The notes under the pieces are model-generated. The model was not told the origin of the DNA. It did not search any database and saw only the letters and a program-made list of their open reading frames with translations. Positions 22,092 to 23,400 of a DNA stretch of 23,400 nt are shown here, one piece after another; position 1 is the stretch's first letter, and every line of letters begins with the position of its first letter. This stretch comes from Euryarchaeota archaeon UBA242 (GTDB lineage: Archaea; Thermoplasmatota; Poseidoniia; Poseidoniales; Poseidoniaceae), in the NCBI GenBank assembly GCA_002499015.1, contig DAJY01000043.1, positions 1 through 23,400 of the forward strand, given 5' to 3'. Both the position numbers and the translations under genes were made by a program.

Positions 22092-23048
22092 TTAAGATTC
22101 TATTTCTGCGATAACAATCTCTTCGGTGACATCAATTCTCTGTTGTGCAATTTCACAGTATTCTTTAGAAAGATCGATTCCAATGTAGGTTCTACCGGTC
22201 ATTTTTGCAGCCACACAGGTCGAACCAGAACCATTGAATGGGTCTAAAACGACATCTCCGACAAAACTGTACATCTCAATACATCGTTTTGGTAGTTCAA
22301 CCGGGAACGGTGCTGGATGGTTCACCCTGCTCGCTCTCTCCGTTGCAAAACTCCAAATTGATTTTGTGTGTTTTACAAAATCATCACGCGAGATTGTATC
22401 AATTCTACCTTGTTCTCTTTGTTTCTTATCACGTGGTAATTTGTAATCACCCTTGCTAAACATTAGTAAATACTCGTGAATATCTCTTAGACAAGGATTA
22501 CTTGCACTTTGGAATGAGCCCCATGCACAAGAAGAACCAGCGCTTGCAGATTTATCCCAAATTACTTCTCCTCGCATTAAAAAACCAATTTGATTCATCA
22601 TTAAGTTGACGTGGCTGGATAACGGAATATACGGTTTCCTGCCAAGATTTGCAACATTTACAACCATTCTTCCTCCTGGTGCCAATACCCTGTAACATTC
22701 TTGGAACACATCGAATAGCAATTGCAAATATTCTGCTAGACTCAAATCCTCATCATAGGATTTACTGGCATTATATGGGGGTGAAGTTACAACCAATTGA
22801 ACGCAATTATCTGGTAAGTCTAGAGCCCGTGAATCACCACAAACGATTTTGTTAGCACTAGTGGGTGGTAGTTGGTTCTCTGGGCCTACTTCTCTTGATG
22901 AGACTTGGCCTTCGTTCAATCTACTTCCATAATAGATAGAAGCATCGTGTCCTTCTCGTTTTGACACTCCGAAGGATGAGGTAGCCGTACCAGCGCGACG
23001 TCGTGCACCGTCCAGTACACCATCTTGCTCTGATGTTTCGCGCCCCAT
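22092..23048 (-). CDS. Solitary beta-class DNA methyltransferase (probable N4-cytosine type)
   Basis: This 318-residue enzyme has the catalytic motif IV TSPPY at residues 88-92, ahead of the S-adenosylmethionine site DPFNGSGST at 269-277, the order of the beta group. The SPPY form is typical of N4-cytosine methyltransferases, while DPPY is usual for N6-adenine, so cytosine methylation is favoured but not proven. The motif NHPAPFPVELPKRCIEMYS before motif I and GIDLSKEYCEIAQQRI after it are also family hallmarks. No restriction endonuclease, specificity subunit or other modification gene is in the window, so it may act as an orphan. The first 55 residues are basic and low in structure. The ATG at 23048 is used; a TTG lies just before it. 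Confidence 0.92.
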   Translation of the reverse strand: MGRETSEQDGVLDGARRRAGTATSSFGVSKREGHDASIYYGSRLNEGQVSSREVGPENQLPPTSANKIVCGDSRALDLPDNCVQLVVTSPPYNASKSYDEDLSLAEYLQLLFDVFQECYRVLAPGGRMVVNVANLGRKPYIPLSSHVNLMMNQIGFLMRGEVIWDKSASAGSSCAWGSFQSASNPCLRDIHEYLLMFSKGDYKLPRDKKQREQGRIDTISRDDFVKHTKSIWSFATERASRVNHPAPFPVELPKRCIEMYSFVGDVVLDPFNGSGSTCVAAKMTGRTYIGIDLSKEYCEIAQQRIDVTEEIVIAEIES

Positions 23049-23175
23049 CAAATGTTAGCGGTTTTGAAGCCTATTTCACCTTTCGCGTTATTGCGCTGTT
23101 GAAGACGCGCGCTTTGACACCTAATCGGCATGGCCGCTAAACACAAGTTAGATGACTTTTGTTGGGTTCTTAGCC

Positions 23176-23190
23176 GAGAAATACAAAAAC
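23176..23190 (+). promoter_or_regulatory. Probable phosphoglycerate kinase promoter
   Basis: GAGAAATACAAAAAC is an A/T-rich TATA-like element 25-35 bases before the pgk start. GGAGTGA at 23202-23208 is a ribosome binding site near the ATG. The 164-base gap to the divergent methyltransferase (23049-23212) holds nothing else that I recognise. Confidence 0.4.
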
Positions 23191-23212
23191 CGACGGCTGT
23201 TGGAGTGAACTG

Positions 23213-23400
23213 ATGGCAAGGGTTCTGACCTTGGATAATGTCAACGTTGAGGGCAAGACTGTCCTCGTTCGCGTCGATATAAACTGCCCAATGGACCCTG
23301 CGACAAACACTTTTCTCGACGATACAAGAATAAAGGCGATTCTTCCCACTTTGAATCAACTTTCTAAGGCCAAAGTGATTATTCTTGCACACCAATCTAG
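23213..23400 (+). CDS. pgk: Phosphoglycerate kinase (5' part)
   Basis: The first 62 codons of pgk run off the right edge. The N-terminus is diagnostic: GKTVLVRVDINCPMDPATN matches the conserved substrate-binding 'vRvDfNvPl' motif, then LDDTRIKAILPTLNQL and KAKVIILAHQS match the second conserved block ('SH' replaced by 'AH' as is common in archaeal forms). The enzyme converts 1,3-bisphosphoglycerate and ADP to 3-phosphoglycerate and ATP in glycolysis and gluconeogenesis. Start: ATG with GGAGTGA a few bases upstream. Divergent from the DNA methyltransferase. Confidence 0.93.
   Translation, partial: MARVLTLDNVNVEGKTVLVRVDINCPMDPATNTFLDDTRIKAILPTLNQLSKAKVIILAHQS

Noticed and set aside
22092..23400. 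A restriction-modification or other defence island around the methyltransferase.
   Set aside because: The neighbours are a peptidase and phosphoglycerate kinase; no nuclease, helicase or toxin-like gene is present.
1..23400. CRISPR arrays, insertion sequences, attachment sites or a replication origin.
   Set aside because: No spaced direct repeats, transposase, integrase, or clustered origin boxes with an Orc1/Cdc6 gene were seen.

Overview
The window is a gene-dense stretch of an archaeal chromosome, most likely a marine Euryarchaeon of the Marine Group II / Candidatus Poseidoniales type. The archaeal assignment is firm: it carries a Pus10 tRNA pseudouridine synthase, ribosomal protein L21e, the RNA polymerase Rpb4-type subunit RpoF, a DUF655 protein, archaeal-style KsgA, TATA-box promoters and GGTGAT-type ribosome binding sites. 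The lineage call is inference from the mixture of these archaeal genes with bacterial-type ones (katG, xseA/xseB, an RND exporter). No integrase, transposase, tRNA, rRNA or CRISPR array is visible.

Layout. Positions 1-5520 are mostly minus strand: a secreted hypothetical protein, a decayed thioredoxin-like gene, a small zinc-ribbon protein, catalase-peroxidase KatG, a DUF3592-like membrane protein and a DsrE-like protein. Positions 5611-16021 are all plus strand and hold the core genes: a large RND/MMPL exporter, Pus10 (with what looks like a SAP domain inserted in it), then the information-processing cluster rpl21e-rpoF-DUF655-ksgA, followed by a CorA transporter, exonuclease VII (xseA-xseB) and a DUF59/MIP18-like protein. 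Positions 16002-19502 are minus strand: a membrane protein, a peroxiredoxin plus thioredoxin-like pair, and a tightly coupled three-gene unit (HhH/coiled-coil/zinc-ribbon protein, 2Fe-2S ferredoxin, and a 59-residue membrane protein). A divergent plus-strand gene (19690-20484) encodes a possible tandem histone-fold protein. It meets, tail to tail, an M24 peptidase/zinc-finger pair. A solitary DNA methyltransferase then lies divergent to phosphoglycerate kinase, which runs off the right end.

How the genes fit together. Two peroxide-removal loci stand out. At one, peroxiredoxin is followed by an intact thioredoxin-like gene (CAAC motif). At the other, katG is followed by a zinc ribbon and then the wreck of a paralogous thioredoxin-like gene (CQAC motif) with a nonsense codon at position 5 and a frameshift near the 3' end. 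The L21e-RpoF-DUF655-KsgA block is a conserved archaeal translation/transcription neighbourhood. Start-site signals split in two: several genes inside operons have strong Shine-Dalgarno sites, sometimes built into the upstream stop codon, while several first genes lack one.

The observations most worth following are the SAP-like insertion in Pus10, the thioredoxin pseudogene and the repeated peroxidase-thioredoxin arrangement, the candidate double histone-fold protein, the ferredoxin-linked small membrane protein, and the nine-G tract in the katG leader.
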